NCBI RefSeq assembly: GCF_013618625.1
Contig: NZ_JABRWO010000007.1
Span: forward strand, 248,001-312,000
Direction: 5' to 3'
DNA from: Bremerella alba
GTDB taxonomy: Bacteria > Planctomycetota > Planctomycetia > Pirellulales > Pirellulaceae
DNA: 64,000 bases
Shown here: positions 44,924-52,884 of the stretch, piece by piece
How the letters are laid out: each line of letters opens with the position of its first letter
How positions within the stretch are numbered: the first letter of the stretch is position 1
The notes under the pieces: model-generated
What the model was told of the DNA's origin: nothing
The model's database searches: none
What the model saw: only the letters and a program-made list of their open reading frames with translations
Translations under genes and position numbers: made by a program

Positions 44924-45955
44924 ATGTCAGACAACGTACTGAGTCAGGCAGAAGTCGAGAGCCTTCTCAACGCGATGGAAACCACCGCGGAACCGGACAA
45001 AGGTCCAACCGCTGCGGTAGCCGATGCCGGGGCCCCCTCGCGCAGCATGCGCGGGCGAGAAAAAGTCACTCCATACGACTTCAAACGGCCAGAACGTGTC
45101 GGCAAGGACCAGATGCGGGCCCTACAGTCGATGCACGAAGGCTTTAGCCGCAATTTCGGTGCTGCTCTCTCAGCGCTCTTGCGTTCGATTGTGGAAGTCA
45201 AGCTCACCAGCGTCGATCAGCTGACGTATAGCGAGTTCGTTTTCAGTTTGGAAAATCCCAGTTGCTTTAACCTATTGGTTGCCGAGCCGCTGGAAGGGAA
45301 CCTGATTCTCGACATCAATCCCTCCATTCTATATCCCATCATCGACCGTTTGCTGGGTGGCGGCAAAGAAAGTACGCCTGCCTCGCGACGCCCTCTCACC
45401 GAGATTGAACTCACGCTCGTTTCGCGGATCTCCGATCTCTTTTTGATCGAGCTGAAAGATGCCTGGGAGAACGTGCTGCCACTCGACCTTCGCGTCGTCC
45501 GCGTCGAAAGCAATCCTCAGTTGGTGCAGATCGTTCCACCAAACGAAGTCGTTGTGCTTGTTAGTTTCGAGCTGGCCATCGGCGATGTGCGCGGCATGAT
45601 CAACCTGTGCATCCCGTTCAACTCGATCGAGCGCATCAGCAATAAACTGACGGCAAACACTTGGTTCGCCTATGGGAGTAGCGAAGCGACCCCAGAATCG
45701 AAGGCCACGTTGGGGGTTCACCTCGATAAAGCCCAGGTAGCGCTCGACGTGATTCTGGCTGAGACCAAGATCACGATGGAAGAACTGCTAGACCTACGCG
45801 TTGGCGACGTGATTACGACCGAGAAAGACTCGCGTACGCCATTGCAGGTCAATGTAAATGGCACGCCCACGTTTCAGGCATTCGCAGGTGCGTTTAAAGG
45901 ACGGAAGGCAATTCAAATCGAACGCAGCTACGAGCGTAAACGCCCTGGGCCTTAG
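44924..45955 (+). CDS. fliM: Flagellar motor switch protein FliM
   Basis: A 343-aa C-ring protein that binds phosphorylated CheY and sets the rotation sense of the flagellar motor. The N terminus has the CheY-binding segment VLSQAEVESLLNAME, a flexible linker, then the CheC-like middle domain starting at YDFKRPERVGKDQMRALQSM and FSRNFGAALSALLRS, with LDINPSILYPIIDRLLGGG, and the C-terminal SpoA/FliN-like domain (ALDVILAETKITMEELLDLR, VGDVITTEK). AAGGGAGTGATTC precedes the ATG. There is no other flagellar gene in the window; FliM normally lies in a fliLMNOPQR operon, so this copy is isolated, downstream of proA and converging on the GAP1-like gene. Confidence 0.95.
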   Translation: MSDNVLSQAEVESLLNAMETTAEPDKGPTAAVADAGAPSRSMRGREKVTPYDFKRPERVGKDQMRALQSMHEGFSRNFGAALSALLRSIVEVKLTSVDQLTYSEFVFSLENPSCFNLLVAEPLEGNLILDINPSILYPIIDRLLGGGKESTPASRRPLTEIELTLVSRISDLFLIELKDAWENVLPLDLRVVRVESNPQLVQIVPPNEVVVLVSFELAIGDVRGMINLCIPFNSIERISNKLTANTWFAYGSSEATPESKATLGVHLDKAQVALDVILAETKITMEELLDLRVGDVITTEKDSRTPLQVNVNGTPTFQAFAGAFKGRKAIQIERSYERKRPGP

Positions 45956-45959
45956 AGCG

Positions 45960-47210
45960 TTAGGGACTCACTCGCAGGATCAGGCTAAGAATTTCGACCG
46001 CGACGGCCCCTTTCGATCCTGGCTCAAAACGCTTATCACGCGAAAGACCTAAGAAGTGGCGAGCGCAATCTTGACGCAATGCTTCCAGTTGTCGATCTGG
46101 CTGAGCACACCATGTGGCATTGAGCCGTTCCAGTGCGGTCACGTCACCTTCTAACGCACGCTCGACAAGCACCAATAATTCGCCCCGATCGGTATTGTCT
46201 TCCGGAACTACCAGTGGCGAAGAGGCGGCCGGGGCAGCAGCCGCCTCTTTGATCCGTTTGCCGGACATCGCCACTCGTAGTCGGTTTCCGATCGCAGAAA
46301 GGTCTTCTAATCGCGTCGTCAGCGGGACTTCGCCGATGAGCCGAGCTGCTTCGTCGGGCTCGCGATGGCACAGCGCCACTTGAACCCACGTGGCCCAAGG
46401 ATGACGCGAGGCCTCGGGCGTACGCGCCGGCGAATCAAACTGAAACACACTACAGCCTTCCTGCCGGGCGGCTCTCTTTTGTTCTTCCATGTCATTGGCC
46501 AAGCCGATCAACCGAAAATTGCGGCGAGGCGAATATCTAAGCCGCGTCGAGAACGAAAACTCAGGCCGAATCGATACGGGAAGAAGATTGAAAAAGACCG
46601 TTAGAAACCGGTCGTTATAGCCACCGGTGAACATCAACTTCTTCGACATTAATGCATGATGCGTCCAAGCCACCAACGATTGCTGCTGGACGGGAGAATC
46701 GAAGAAACGAATCAGTCCTGCATCGACAGGGGGGCCTGACGGTAGCATCTTCAGCGAAGGAAGATCGCTGGGAAGCTTCGCCCCTGGTCGTAGATCATGA
46801 ATCGCAAGTGCCGCCGATAACACACGAAACGGATCGTTCTGAAACTTCGTGAACGAAGCAGCATCCAGCACAAAGCAGTGCGTGTAAACCTGACGACCAC
46901 CCCGTCCGCTGTATTCAGCCGCGCCAAGCACCGTCCGAGAGATGCAATACTTGTGATCCCCCAACGGATGAAAATTCAGGCTCACGTCGGTAGGATCTTC
47001 CACGATCATCGAATCGTGAGCGGGGCCCCAAACGGCCAGTTGACGGGCATCGTCACTGCCGATACCGGGGCTCCAAGCGACCAGCTGATAGCCATCTTTG
47101 GACGACGTACGAGCCGACGTAAAGATGGCCTGTTCGACGGAGACGGTTCCGGATGGTTGTTTTTGCTGAGCAGGGGCAACTTGGAGATCTTTAGGAGAGA
47201 GCGGAGCCAT
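45960..47210 (-). CDS. GTPase-associated protein 1 (GAP1)-like protein
   Basis: A 416-aa soluble protein starting at ATG 47210 (the frame also runs from a TTG at 47249). Its N-terminal 200 residues resemble the GAP1 N-terminal domain type 2: VSVEQAIFTSARTSSKDGYQ, LVAWSPGIGSDDARQLAVWG, CISRTVLGAAEYSGRGGRQV, YTHCFVLDAASFTKFQND. A middle all-helical part follows (LPVSIRPEFSFSTRLRYSPR, RLIGLANDMEEQKRAARQEG), and the end is helical. In comparative-genomic surveys GAP1 proteins occur next to dedicated GTPases in predicted conflict or regulatory systems, and here a zinc-ribbon GTPase gene ends 13 bp upstream. It may be an adaptor or recognition subunit. The shorter total length than classical multi-domain GAP1 proteins is notable. 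Function is not experimentally known. Confidence 0.72.
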   Translation of the reverse strand: MAPLSPKDLQVAPAQQKQPSGTVSVEQAIFTSARTSSKDGYQLVAWSPGIGSDDARQLAVWGPAHDSMIVEDPTDVSLNFHPLGDHKYCISRTVLGAAEYSGRGGRQVYTHCFVLDAASFTKFQNDPFRVLSAALAIHDLRPGAKLPSDLPSLKMLPSGPPVDAGLIRFFDSPVQQQSLVAWTHHALMSKKLMFTGGYNDRFLTVFFNLLPVSIRPEFSFSTRLRYSPRRNFRLIGLANDMEEQKRAARQEGCSVFQFDSPARTPEASRHPWATWVQVALCHREPDEAARLIGEVPLTTRLEDLSAIGNRLRVAMSGKRIKEAAAAPAASSPLVVPEDNTDRGELLVLVERALEGDVTALERLNATWCAQPDRQLEALRQDCARHFLGLSRDKRFEPGSKGAVAVEILSLILRVSP

Positions 47211-47223
47211 AGGTTGTGACCAA

Positions 47224-48129
47224 CTATACTTTGCGTACGAGCCATTCAAACGGTTCTACAATGCCGCGCGGCTCAATCCGCAGCGGTACGGCTGATGTTC
47301 CTTCTCCAGGTTCTTCGCGGAAGCCAACCGAGCCTGCGACGCCTGAGGCAAAGAAACCGTAGTTAGTAAAACGCTGCTGTACCTGTTGCCACAGATTTGG
47401 CGTCTTCTCGCGTGCATATAGTTCCGGATTGTCGAAACAGGGTTCGCAGCGATCTGCTTTGGAAAAGACAATCGCGACCGGTCGGGTACTTTTCCCGCGG
47501 TTTTGCCGGTTGTCTTGCTCGCTGAGATAGGTGATTAACTTCATCAGGAAATAGTTTTGTTCTGCTCCGCCTCGCTCGATCCGATCGGTATCGGCCAAGA
47601 GGATGACCGCCGAACACTTTTCCAGGAACGAGTGAATCGCCGGATAGGCATTGGGATGGTCGATCTCTTCCAGAATCGCTTCCCCGGCCATGTCGGGCAT
47701 GATCAGTTCCATGGCGTTCTTTTTCGAGTTGACCTTTGCCTGGCAGTGAACCCAATTCCAACGATCAGGCTCGTTGGGTGTCTTTTCCGGGAATCGGCAA
47801 GTCGACAACGCCATCATCGTGCGCTGCTGTAACGTGATTGAAAACGCACCACGGGCAAGGACTTGGACGCGGCTATTTTGCCGCGTCAGCATGTCTAGCA
47901 ACATGCCCAAGTAAACGGTCTTGCCAGCTGCTGCGGTCCCCAAAACGGCCACCATCTGGGGACGAACACCTTGGGTGCGTGCTTGATGCGACAAAGCGAG
48001 TGGCGCGGCACAATGGCGGCAAAGCTCTGTGTTGTAGTTGTTATCGACACCGCAGATGTAACATGCCAACGGAACAGCGCATTCCGCGAGTCGATACGAA
48101 TCCATAGCTACGAGGACACGCTTAGTCAT
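47224..48129 (-). CDS. Zinc-ribbon P-loop GTPase (DO-GTPase-like)
   Basis: A 301-aa protein with a four-Cys zinc ribbon at residues 23-40 (CYICG and CRHC) followed by a TRAFAC-type GTPase domain. Walker A is VLGTAAAGKTVYLG (64-71), the switch-2 DxxG is in MPDMAGEAILEE, a DTDRIERGG loop follows the hydrophobic strand VILLADTD, and the G4 motif reads VFSKADR in place of NKxD. Such GTPases (double-GTPase/GAP1-associated type) are known from predicted NTP-dependent conflict systems. Its start overlaps the FGE-domain gene stop by 4 bp (ATGA), showing tight coupling. It ends 13 bp before the GAP1-like gene. The zinc ribbon suggests it recruits another protein or nucleic acid. Confidence 0.75.
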   Translation of the reverse strand: MTKRVLVAMDSYRLAECAVPLACYICGVDNNYNTELCRHCAAPLALSHQARTQGVRPQMVAVLGTAAAGKTVYLGMLLDMLTRQNSRVQVLARGAFSITLQQRTMMALSTCRFPEKTPNEPDRWNWVHCQAKVNSKKNAMELIMPDMAGEAILEEIDHPNAYPAIHSFLEKCSAVILLADTDRIERGGAEQNYFLMKLITYLSEQDNRQNRGKSTRPVAIVFSKADRCEPCFDNPELYAREKTPNLWQQVQQRFTNYGFFASGVAGSVGFREEPGEGTSAVPLRIEPRGIVEPFEWLVRKV

Positions 48130-49343
48130 TGGGCCACCTCAGCAAGTTCATGAGTTTCGACCTGGGCCGGAAAATCCTCGGCTTGCATCGACTGGTCAGG
48201 GATCAGGTCACAGATTCCGATTGCACAACGAAAACCCACATTTCGCTTCCGAGCGATGGCCTTGTCGCCACTTTGGAAATCGCATGTGGCCTGGGTCTCG
48301 AAATAGGTGTCGAACGCCCCGCCACGGATACTTCGCATTGACGCATCAAGCACCAATGGTGAGGAATTGGATTGCCAGGCACCAAAGCGGCTGGAAGTCC
48401 ATTCCCATACGTTGCCAATGAGTTGATTGGCGCCACCGACACTCATTCCGTCATCGTACTTATCGACCGGCAAGGTTGCCCCGTGACCGCTACCCCACAG
48501 GTTGCATTTGTTTTGATCGAATGCCTCGCCCCAGGGAAATTTGCGTTGTATTGGTCGGGCACCTGGCAGAGGAACCGGCCAGCTTCCTGACTTAACCCAT
48601 TCTGGATCGGTCGGCAAACGTTTCCCGACCCACCGAGCATAGGCAGCGGCCTCGTACCAGCAGACCCCTACAACCGGATGCTTAGCCTGTCCCGAGAGGT
48701 ACTTACTGTTCTTCCAAAAACGTGGGCCAGGTTCGCCAGTGAGATCGACAAAGTCGAGCAGTGCAGGAACAATCTCCGGGTCCCACAGCGAGATTTGTTC
48801 GTATCCTCCGTTCTCGACGAAGCGATGGTATTGTTCGTTGGTGACCTGGTACCGATCGAGATAGAATCCTTCGACTTGAACAATCCGGCCATCGAGATGA
48901 TCAGGCAAATCAGGGGAGTCGTTAGCTCCCTTACCAACAATGGTTTCTCCACCGGGAACGAGCGTCATTTCGTCATCGAGCATGGTCTGGGCACGCTGCA
49001 ACAACTTAGGCGGAATGCTCTCGGCAATTTGTGGGCGCAATAGCAAAGTGTATCGCCCTTGGTCCAACATTTTCCGAGCGAGAGACTGCGAGTCGTTGGC
49101 ATTGCTGGTGTTGGTCGGCGAGGCAGATGTTCGCGACGTTGATGTTTCTGGATTCGACTGGTCAGCGTTTAGATGGTCAGCGAACTTAATTTGGAATTGT
49201 CGGTAGGCATAGTAACCTCCGCCTATAGCAGCCATGAGAACCGTCGTGGCTAGAGCCCACGAGAAGCTGCCGAAGAGCCACGTTAGCGACATCAATACGA
49301 CTACGCTTGCTACGCCGGCTCCTCCTACTACATAGCGATTCAT
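48126..49343 (-). CDS. Membrane-anchored FGE-sulfatase-domain protein
   Basis: A 405-aa protein with two N-terminal transmembrane helices (about residues 4-25 and 28-46) joined by a tight turn, a low-complexity Ser/Thr/Asn linker (about 60-85) and a C-terminal FGE/SUMF1-fold domain (about 125-385): MTLVPGGETIVGKGANDSPD, DRYQVTNEQYHRFVENGGYE, VVGVCWYEAAAYARWVGKRL, NVWEWTSSRFGAW, MRSIRGGAFDT and VGFRCAIG. The copper cysteine pair of true FGEs is absent after RGGA (only one Cys, in ATCDFQSG). FGE-fold proteins are recurrent partners in GTPase/GAP1 and other predicted conflict cassettes, where the domain may act as sensor or effector. Its stop overlaps the GTPase start. Confidence 0.85.
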   Translation of the reverse strand: MNRYVVGGAGVASVVVLMSLTWLFGSFSWALATTVLMAAIGGGYYAYRQFQIKFADHLNADQSNPETSTSRTSASPTNTSNANDSQSLARKMLDQGRYTLLLRPQIAESIPPKLLQRAQTMLDDEMTLVPGGETIVGKGANDSPDLPDHLDGRIVQVEGFYLDRYQVTNEQYHRFVENGGYEQISLWDPEIVPALLDFVDLTGEPGPRFWKNSKYLSGQAKHPVVGVCWYEAAAYARWVGKRLPTDPEWVKSGSWPVPLPGARPIQRKFPWGEAFDQNKCNLWGSGHGATLPVDKYDDGMSVGGANQLIGNVWEWTSSRFGAWQSNSSPLVLDASMRSIRGGAFDTYFETQATCDFQSGDKAIARKRNVGFRCAIGICDLIPDQSMQAEDFPAQVETHELAEVAQ

Positions 49344-49385
49344 GAGATGTGTCCTGAGGAGGAATCAATGAAAAGGGGGTGCAAA

Positions 49386-50294
49386 CTAACGACGCTGGCC
49401 ACGGCGTTTGTTCACGTCTCGTTGCAATTTGGCAAATTGCGCCATCACGGAATCGACAACAGTATTGTTGTTATTGGCTCGATACTCCACTTCGTCTCGA
49501 CAGACGGTCGCGGTATCGCTAATGACAGAAGTATCGGCAAAGGACTGAGTTTGGGTTGGTTCGCCTGGCGCCGTGGTGCGTCGCTCCATAAGAGAACGCA
49601 TTGCCTGAAGCTCTTCGGTCCAGGCAGACTTCTGTTGGTTGAGTTCTTTGCGTTGTTGATCGATCGTGTCGGTCAGTTGCATCGCGTGCCCCCGGGCCTG
49701 ATGCAGTTCTCCTTCGAGGGCCTGATTTCTTTCGACTAACGAATTTTGGTCAGCGTCTTCGCGAATGATCGTATGGGCTTCGTCGCGACGCATCAGTTCT
49801 AGTTTGGTCGCTGCCAGGTCACGGCGAAGTTGTTCTACTTCTGCCAGGACTTCCGCATCAGGTTCCGTTGGGCAATGTGCTACTTGCAGTTGTCGCTCCA
49901 GTTCGGCGATACGTTGCTGGCTCGCGGGGTCGCTAGTAGAGGACTGCGCAGATTCGGCGAGTTGCTGGCGAAGCTGAGCGATCTCGGCGTTGGCCTTTGT
50001 CAACGCTTCTTCTCGTTCAACAACTTGTCGAGAAAGCCGCAGGTTTTCCTCTGCGGCTTGCACCGATACTTGCGATGTCTGGTCGATTTCTCGTCGAGCG
50101 TTCATCAAGTCGGATGCGCGCTTTTCTACCTCTTGCCCGAGGTTGGCAATCTCTTGAAGAAGTTGGTCGATGAACCTCTCCAATTCGCCATTGTGATGGC
50201 GAAGCTGAGTGAGTGCCTGATCGAGCGGCGCATAGTCGGGGCTCATTTCTGATGCCATTGCGTGAGCATTCACGTCAACCCTGCCTTCCGCCAT
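49386..50294 (-). CDS. Coiled-coil protein, first gene of the GTPase-GAP1 unit
   Basis: A 302-aa protein that is mostly long heptad helices: LDQALTQLRHHNGELERFID, LLQEIANLGQEVEKRASDLM, LRLSRQVVEREEALTKANAE, QLRQQLAES and so on to about residue 235. A Thr/Ser-rich linker follows (MERRTTAPGEPTQTQSFADT) and the tail is basic (LQRDVNKRRGQRR). No signal peptide or membrane segment. It is the 5' gene of a four-gene minus-strand unit (coiled coil, FGE protein, GTPase, GAP1) and is 42 bp from the FGE start. It may oligomerise and act as a scaffold or activating sensor for the GTPase. I do not recognise a named family. Confidence 0.75.
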   Translation of the reverse strand: MAEGRVDVNAHAMASEMSPDYAPLDQALTQLRHHNGELERFIDQLLQEIANLGQEVEKRASDLMNARREIDQTSQVSVQAAEENLRLSRQVVEREEALTKANAEIAQLRQQLAESAQSSTSDPASQQRIAELERQLQVAHCPTEPDAEVLAEVEQLRRDLAATKLELMRRDEAHTIIREDADQNSLVERNQALEGELHQARGHAMQLTDTIDQQRKELNQQKSAWTEELQAMRSLMERRTTAPGEPTQTQSFADTSVISDTATVCRDEVEYRANNNNTVVDSVMAQFAKLQRDVNKRRGQRR

Positions 50295-50681
50295 TCATTG
50301 GTGGGAACTCGGCCATGAGTCTCTGTCCGGACTGGACGCCGTGGGAAACGGGGCCAAATTGAAATTAGTCGTAAAGGAAAACACCACGGTTTCCTGGGGA
50401 ATAGTCGAAGGGAAGCTGGTCAAGTTCACCAACCGCCATTGAAAACTTAGGTCGAAACAGCCAGAGAGGCAAAAGATTCCCGCGAAATTGCCATCCAATA
50501 CATCGCAAAACACCCAGGAGACAGGATCCTAGTAAGCCAAACACTCGGGAAAAACAACCCAGTTGCCCATATCCAGACAGATGTTAGGCTGAAAGAAAGT
50601 GTTTGCGCTCGCTGGGAATGCGGGCACAGTTTGCGAAGGATTCTCGCGTAATCGCCTTCTGGACTTTCGGAGTCTGCCACC
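50295..50681. other. Divergent promoter region
   Basis: The 387 bp between the coiled-coil gene and the Cys-rich gene should hold both promoters. A 47-codon open stretch (50299-50442, +) looks somewhat protein-like (AKLKLVVKENTTVSWGIVEG) but lacks a start and overlaps the leader of the minus-strand gene, so I do not call a gene. No clear -35/-10 pair stands out. Confidence 0.4.
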
Positions 50682-51107
50682 ATGACTTACCTCACCAAGA
50701 CCGTTCCCTTCCTGCTGGCCGCTGCTGTACTGCTTGTATCGGCTGGTCAAGTTGCCGCCGCAAACAAGCACCTGGAACCAACCTGTTGTGCCCCACAGCC
50801 GCCGACTCCTTGTTGTTACGAGCCGTGCTTTCGCTATAAGACACACAAATTGTTTGCCAAAAAGGCATGTCCTTGCGATTGCGGTCCCCCAGTAGAGGCC
50901 ATCCTGCAGGTCGTCGACCCACGTTTCAATTGTTTTGTCGATGTCCCTGTCTGTCTGCCAAGTTGTTGCCAGGACATGCCCAAGATCGACAGCCGTTGCG
51001 GTTTGTTTAAGCGTGGTATTGTCGAATACGAGTGGTGCTGCGGCTTCAAGATCAAAATGGTCTTCAAGCACGGTGGTCATGTCGACGTGCATTACTACGG
51101 CTTGTAA
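50682..51107 (+). CDS. Small Cys-rich secreted protein
   Basis: A 141-aa protein with a signal peptide (cleavage near VAAA, about residue 27). The mature part has about 20 cysteines in paired and clustered form: EPTCCAPQPPTPCCYEPCFR, KKACPCDCGPP, NCFVDVPVCLPSCCQDM, and WCCGFKIKM. The start resembles the CCxPEP pattern of the gene at 58933, so they may be paralogues. Disulphide-rich or metal-binding cell-wall proteins of this kind are common in planctomycetes, whose wall contains much protein rich in cysteine; a structural role there is an inference. It is followed by a strong intrinsic terminator and has its own promoter region upstream. Confidence 0.8.
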   Translation: MTYLTKTVPFLLAAAVLLVSAGQVAAANKHLEPTCCAPQPPTPCCYEPCFRYKTHKLFAKKACPCDCGPPVEAILQVVDPRFNCFVDVPVCLPSCCQDMPKIDSRCGLFKRGIVEYEWCCGFKIKMVFKHGGHVDVHYYGL

Positions 51108-51157
51108 ACAGCCAATTGGCATACGGCTTGGTGTCGACAAATCGATACAGAGACATG

Positions 51158-51189
51158 GGGCACCTCCTTGTAGGTGCCCTGTTTCTTTT
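51158..51189 (+). terminator. Intrinsic terminator of the Cys-rich gene
   Basis: GGGCACCT (51158-51165) and AGGTGCCC (51172-51179) form an 8-bp perfect GC-rich stem around CCTTGT, followed by TGTTTCTTTT. It lies 50 bp after the stop. The stem and U-rich tail fit a rho-independent terminator well. Confidence 0.88.
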
Positions 51190-51293
51190 GCAAAGGTCCG
51201 CACGATTGAAGAAGGAAGATCGTTGACCAATTGATTTTGCCGCTTCATACTGAAGGTCGATAGCCATCCCCCTCAGCATGCATAGGCCCCATC

Positions 51294-51674
51294 GTGTCGA
51301 AGAAGCGGCGAAGCTCCAAGAAGTTGTCGCGTCCCGAGGTCCATCAACCTCCGAGCGAACCACAAGCAGTGGAATCGCTGACGGTCTTTTGGAGTCTGTG
51401 TATTTTTGCCACCTTAGTCTTGGTGGTTGCCGCTTTGCTTCTTCGAGTTTCGGTGGCCTTCTGGCAACCAGCCGAGAATGCGAGTAACACCTGGACAGGC
51501 TTTGCTGACCTGCTGCTTTTCTCGGCAATCATCAGCGGAAGCGTCGGTGGAATCTTGACACCGATTGTCCAATCGCAGCGTAAGCGACGTGCCCCCAAGT
51601 CACTTCAAAGGGCCGCACTTGCGATAGCCATTTCTCCTTGGATTTTGCTGGCACTGTTGGTGGCCCGCTCTTAA
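51294..51674 (+). CDS. Small membrane protein of unknown family
   Basis: A 126-aa protein starting at GTG 51294. A basic N terminus (MSKKRRSSKKLSR) is followed by a hydrophobic helix at about residues 30-50 (FWSLCIFATLVLVVAALLLR), a loop, a second at about 70-88 (ADLLLFSAIISGSVGGILTP), a basic stretch (SQRKRRAPKS) and a third at about 105-122 (AALAIAISPWILLALLVARS). So three membrane spans are likely. No domain is recognised. It is flanked by the Cys-rich gene and an M29 peptidase gene on the same strand, 59 bp before the latter's frame. Function unknown. Confidence 0.6.
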   Translation: MSKKRRSSKKLSRPEVHQPPSEPQAVESLTVFWSLCIFATLVLVVAALLLRVSVAFWQPAENASNTWTGFADLLLFSAIISGSVGGILTPIVQSQRKRRAPKSLQRAALAIAISPWILLALLVARS

Positions 51675-51750
51675 TGCGAAACTATTTTATCCTCTCGGCG
51701 TTGCCCCTCGCCAACTTCAAATAGCCACGAAAGTGAAAGGATCGGTCTGT

Positions 51751-52878
51751 ATGGACCCCCGTTTTGAAAAGCTCGCCAAAGTAATCGTGCAATACTCCGG
51801 CCGAGTCGAGCCAGGCCAACTCGTACGCATTACCGGGGCCACCGTGACGGAACCCCTGATGATCGCCGTGTATCGAGAGGTCGTCCGAGCGGGGGCTCAT
51901 CCCGAGATCGCGATCGTTCCCGACGAGTGCAAACGGATCATGCTGGAAGAGGGCTCCGACGAACAGCTTTCGTACGAAAACCCCTTGCTCTTGCACGCTG
52001 TGGATACCATTGATTGCTCGATTGGTTTGTGGGGTCAGAAGAATACAAAAGCGCTTTCGACCATTTCGCCGGAGAAAAGCACTCTGCAGAGCCAAGCCCG
52101 AAAGACTTACTTCAAGAAATTTCTCGGACGCGCGGCGGACGGATCAATGAATTGGGTGGGAACCCAGTTCCCCTGCGAGTCGTCGGCGCAAGATGCCGAG
52201 ATGTCGCTGTCAGAGTACGAGGACTTCGTCTTCCGAGGTGGTTTTCTCAACGAAGACGATCCCGTCGCGATGTGGAAAAAACTAAGCATTGCGCAACAAA
52301 AGTTGGCCGACTACCTGATGACCAAGAAGGAAATCCGCTTTGTAACCCCCCTGGGAACGGACCTGACGCTGGGCGTCGAAGGACGTAAGTGGATCAATTG
52401 CGACGGTCACGAAAACTTCCCGGACGGGGAAGTCTTCACAGGCCCCATCGAAACGGCAACGCAAGGGATCGTTAAGTACAGTTTCCCGGCCGTGCATGGC
52501 GGACGCGAATCGGATGGCATCGAGCTGACGTTCCGCGATGGCCGTGTCGTCGATGCGAAAGCGTCGAAAGGAGAAGAATTCCTGATCGCCATGCTGGATC
52601 AGGATGCCGGGGCACGCGTGCTGGGCGAAATTGCCATCGGCACTAACTACGCTATTCAAGATTATTCCAAGAACACGCTGTTCGACGAAAAGATCGGCGG
52701 TACCTTCCATGCGGCGGTAGGAGCAGCCTATCCCGAATCGGGCGGAACGAACGAGTCTGGCCTGCACTGGGATATGGTTTGCGATTTACGCCAAGGAGGT
52801 CAGATCTTCGTCGACGGGGAACTGATCAGTGAGAATGGAAGATTCTTAAATCCTGAATTTCCCCAACCACTCACCTAA
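51751..52878 (+). CDS. M29-family aminopeptidase (AmpS/PepS/AP-T type)
   Basis: A 375-aa thermophilic-type (M29) metallo-aminopeptidase starting at ATG 51751, with AAAGGATC upstream; GTG 51733 in the same frame is the alternative. Family features: DPRFEKLAKVIVQYSGRVEP, GQLVRITG, the NCDGHENFPDGEVFTGPIE block with the metal-binding Glu, SDGIELTFRDGRVVDAKASK, LGEIAIGTNYAIQDYSKNTL, FDEKIGGTFHAAVG and GLHWDMVCDLRQGG with His and Asp ligands. It removes N-terminal amino acids from peptides in the cytoplasm using Co, Zn or Mg. Length is slightly below the usual 400-410. Nothing is unusual. Confidence 0.93.
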   Translation: MDPRFEKLAKVIVQYSGRVEPGQLVRITGATVTEPLMIAVYREVVRAGAHPEIAIVPDECKRIMLEEGSDEQLSYENPLLLHAVDTIDCSIGLWGQKNTKALSTISPEKSTLQSQARKTYFKKFLGRAADGSMNWVGTQFPCESSAQDAEMSLSEYEDFVFRGGFLNEDDPVAMWKKLSIAQQKLADYLMTKKEIRFVTPLGTDLTLGVEGRKWINCDGHENFPDGEVFTGPIETATQGIVKYSFPAVHGGRESDGIELTFRDGRVVDAKASKGEEFLIAMLDQDAGARVLGEIAIGTNYAIQDYSKNTLFDEKIGGTFHAAVGAAYPESGGTNESGLHWDMVCDLRQGGQIFVDGELISENGRFLNPEFPQPLT

Positions 52879-52884
52879 GCGACA

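Noticed and set aside
50299-50442. A protein-like 47-codon stretch in the divergent promoter region
   Set aside because: No start codon, overlap with the minus-strand leader, and no family match; kept only as a note.
50529-51248. A 239-codon minus-strand frame opposite the Cys-rich gene
   Set aside because: It is antisense to a signal-peptide gene with a terminator and a good start. Its own residues are low in structure and start without a ribosome-binding site.
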